The notes under the pieces were generated by a model. It ran no database searches. It was given only the letters and a program-made list of their open reading frames with translations, and was not told the DNA's origin. Shown here piece by piece: positions 14,009 through 14,975 of a DNA stretch of 14,975 bases. Location: contig CAMLEF010000074.1 of the NCBI GenBank assembly GCA_946478675.1, positions 1-14,975 of the forward strand, written 5' to 3'. A program made the position numbers and the translations under genes. This DNA is from an uncultured Flavobacteriales bacterium (GTDB lineage: Bacteria > Bacteroidota > Bacteroidia > Palsa-965). Within the stretch, counting starts at the first letter, position 1. Every line of letters begins with the position of its first letter.

Positions 14009-14162
14009 AATTGCCGATTGCGCGCGGACTGCCGCAAAAAATAACCGCAAAGACACAAAAGGCGCAAAGTTTCTCAATGAAGCTTTGCGCCTTCTTTGTG
14101 TCATAGCGCCCTTGCGCTTATAAAATGTGGGAGGGGAAGTGCGAATGATAAAATCGGCAATT
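14009..14162. repeat. Nested palindrome at a convergent junction: TGCCGATT outer arms around a CRCRRAG hairpin
   Basis: The outer arms AATTGCCGATT (14009-14019) and AATCGGCAATT (14152-14162) are an exact 11-bp inverted pair. The inner hairpin pairs 14059-14069 perfectly with 14083-14093 and closes through T-G, T-A, T-A and C-G pairs. ACACAAA (14053-14059) and TTTGTGT (14095-14101) extend the stem past a small bulge. The left-arm words are CGCAAAG, CACAAAA and CGCAAAG at 14046, 14054 and 14063. The right-arm words are CTTTGCG, CTTTGTG, CATAGCG and CCTTGCG at 14083, 14094, 14102 and 14110. Sequence and arrangement closely resemble the 8839-9057 element. A T-run follows on the minus strand (complement of 14036-14041). 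Confidence 0.8.
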
Positions 14163-14175
14163 GGAAATTCTCCAA

Positions 14176-14975
14176 TTATTTGCGTTTCATTTCCCACGTT
14201 CCGCTGCCATAAGAGAGGAGTCCTTTCTCCGGGTCTTCTTTGAGGATTCGCCACTCGCCGATGAACGCATCGAGAAAAAAGCTGAAGTAGCCGTTGTAGC
14301 TGACGGAGTAGCTTTCTTTTTCCGCTTTCCGCACGACGATGCCATCGACTACTTTATCCGTATAGTGGTACTGCAATTCGAATTGAATCGAATCGCCGCG
14401 CACCGTTCCTTTGATCGTGAGCGGGACGTCCTGGATGCCGTGTCCTTCGGTATCGTGGCCAGTTCCGGTGAGATGGCCGTCTTCGTCGGTAATTTCAATT
14501 TCCGTCAGCATCGTTTTTCCTGCGACGCCTTCACCGTAATGTTCGCCGTAAGTGCTTTGCTTGATCCAGGTGCCGGAGAAATTTTTCTTTTCCATACCGT
14601 AGTGGTCGTTGGTCCATTTGCCGTCGAGAAACGCTTTGCCCGCTGGTGTTTCGTTCAGCCATCGCAGCGAACGAAGGAAATCATTCCGCACGCCTGCCGA
14701 AAGATGCTTGCTCCATGCAGGTTCACTTTCATCGCGCAAAAACGCATACTGCGCCAAAAGATATCCCCACGATTGCTGCCGTAAGTAACCGGTGCCCTTG
14801 TTATGATTCGCGCCGAAAATGCCGAAGCCGCAAAACGCACAGAACATTTCCGTCAGGAGCTCGTGGTCTTTATCATAACGCGGATTCAATTTGTACGTCG
14901 CCAGCAAATGATAATGCGCCAGCTCATGCGCCATGATACGAACCAGCGGTTCCGGCCGGCCCAGCAGATCGTTGC
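14176..14975 (-). CDS. HExxH putative metalloprotease with C-terminal beta-rich domain, N-terminus cut by window edge
   Basis: The frame is open to the window edge, so the protein starts outside. 13 complete codons precede the internal Met at 14934, from which I number. HELAH (3-7) is an HExxH zinc motif, and E29 in HELLTEMFCAFCGFGIFGANH is a fitting third ligand 22 residues on, as in gluzincins. Up to about residue 107 it is helical. Residues 118-252 form a separate, strand-rich part (NFSGTWIKQ, ITDEDGHLTGTGHD, GTVRGDSIQFELQY, YSVSYNGYFSFFLDAF, GSGTWEMKRK) that resembles a small barrel such as a lipocalin-like fold. No transmembrane segment is visible. I do not recognise a named family. Peptidase activity is inferred from the motif only; the missing N-terminus would show whether it is exported. 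It converges with pepT across a nested palindrome. Confidence 0.75.
   Translation of the reverse strand, partial: NDLLGRPEPLVRIMAHELAHYHLLATYKLNPRYDKDHELLTEMFCAFCGFGIFGANHNKGTGYLRQQSWGYLLAQYAFLRDESEPAWSKHLSAGVRNDFLRSLRWLNETPAGKAFLDGKWTNDHYGMEKKNFSGTWIKQSTYGEHYGEGVAGKTMLTEIEITDEDGHLTGTGHDTEGHGIQDVPLTIKGTVRGDSIQFELQYHYTDKVVDGIVVRKAEKESYSVSYNGYFSFFLDAFIGEWRILKEDPEKGLLSYGSGTWEMKRK

Overview
The window is a gene-dense stretch of a chromosome from the phylum Bacteroidota. The evidence is a type IX secretion outer-membrane protein (PorQ), a DUF4294 protein, a TonB-dependent receptor with a carboxypeptidase-regulatory-like N-terminal domain, and at least two TAnnTTTG-type promoter boxes. Base composition is fairly GC-rich for the phylum, with strong GC bias at third codon positions; this creates long antisense open frames that I treat as shadows. 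I cannot name a genus.

Layout: 1-1973 (minus) is a stress-type regulatory operon of two YCII/DGPF-domain proteins followed by an ECF42-type sigma factor that runs off the left edge. 2214-3269 (plus) is porQ. 3468-6365 (minus) is a GT-C-type membrane glycosyltransferase followed by a secreted OmpA-domain protein. 6522-8836 (plus) is a biotin carboxylase (accC) and, after a strong terminator-like hairpin, a DUF4294 protein. 9068-12266 (minus) is a two-gene operon of a small secreted carboxypeptidase-regulatory-like protein and a TonB-dependent receptor. 12762-13991 (plus) is peptidase T. 14176-14975 (minus) is the C-terminal part of an HExxH protein that runs off the right edge. Most products are envelope or housekeeping proteins; I see no phage, insertion sequence, CRISPR, tRNA or rRNA.

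The least ordinary part of the window is between the genes. Almost every intergenic gap carries a palindrome whose arms are built from a 6-8 nt word repeated at 7-9 nt spacing. All three convergent gene junctions (3270-3467, 8837-9067, 13992-14175) and the divergent gap at 2078-2143 use the heptamer CRCRRAG in the left arm and its complement in the right arm. At two of the junctions the palindrome is nested inside an outer inverted pair of TGYYRATN octamers. A different word, ACGAAT, builds a 125-bp tandem array of about three copies in the 495-bp gap before pepT, ending in an inverted half-unit next to the pepT start codon. These look like members of a related set of iterated-word palindromes, probably acting at least in part as bidirectional terminators; that role is inference.
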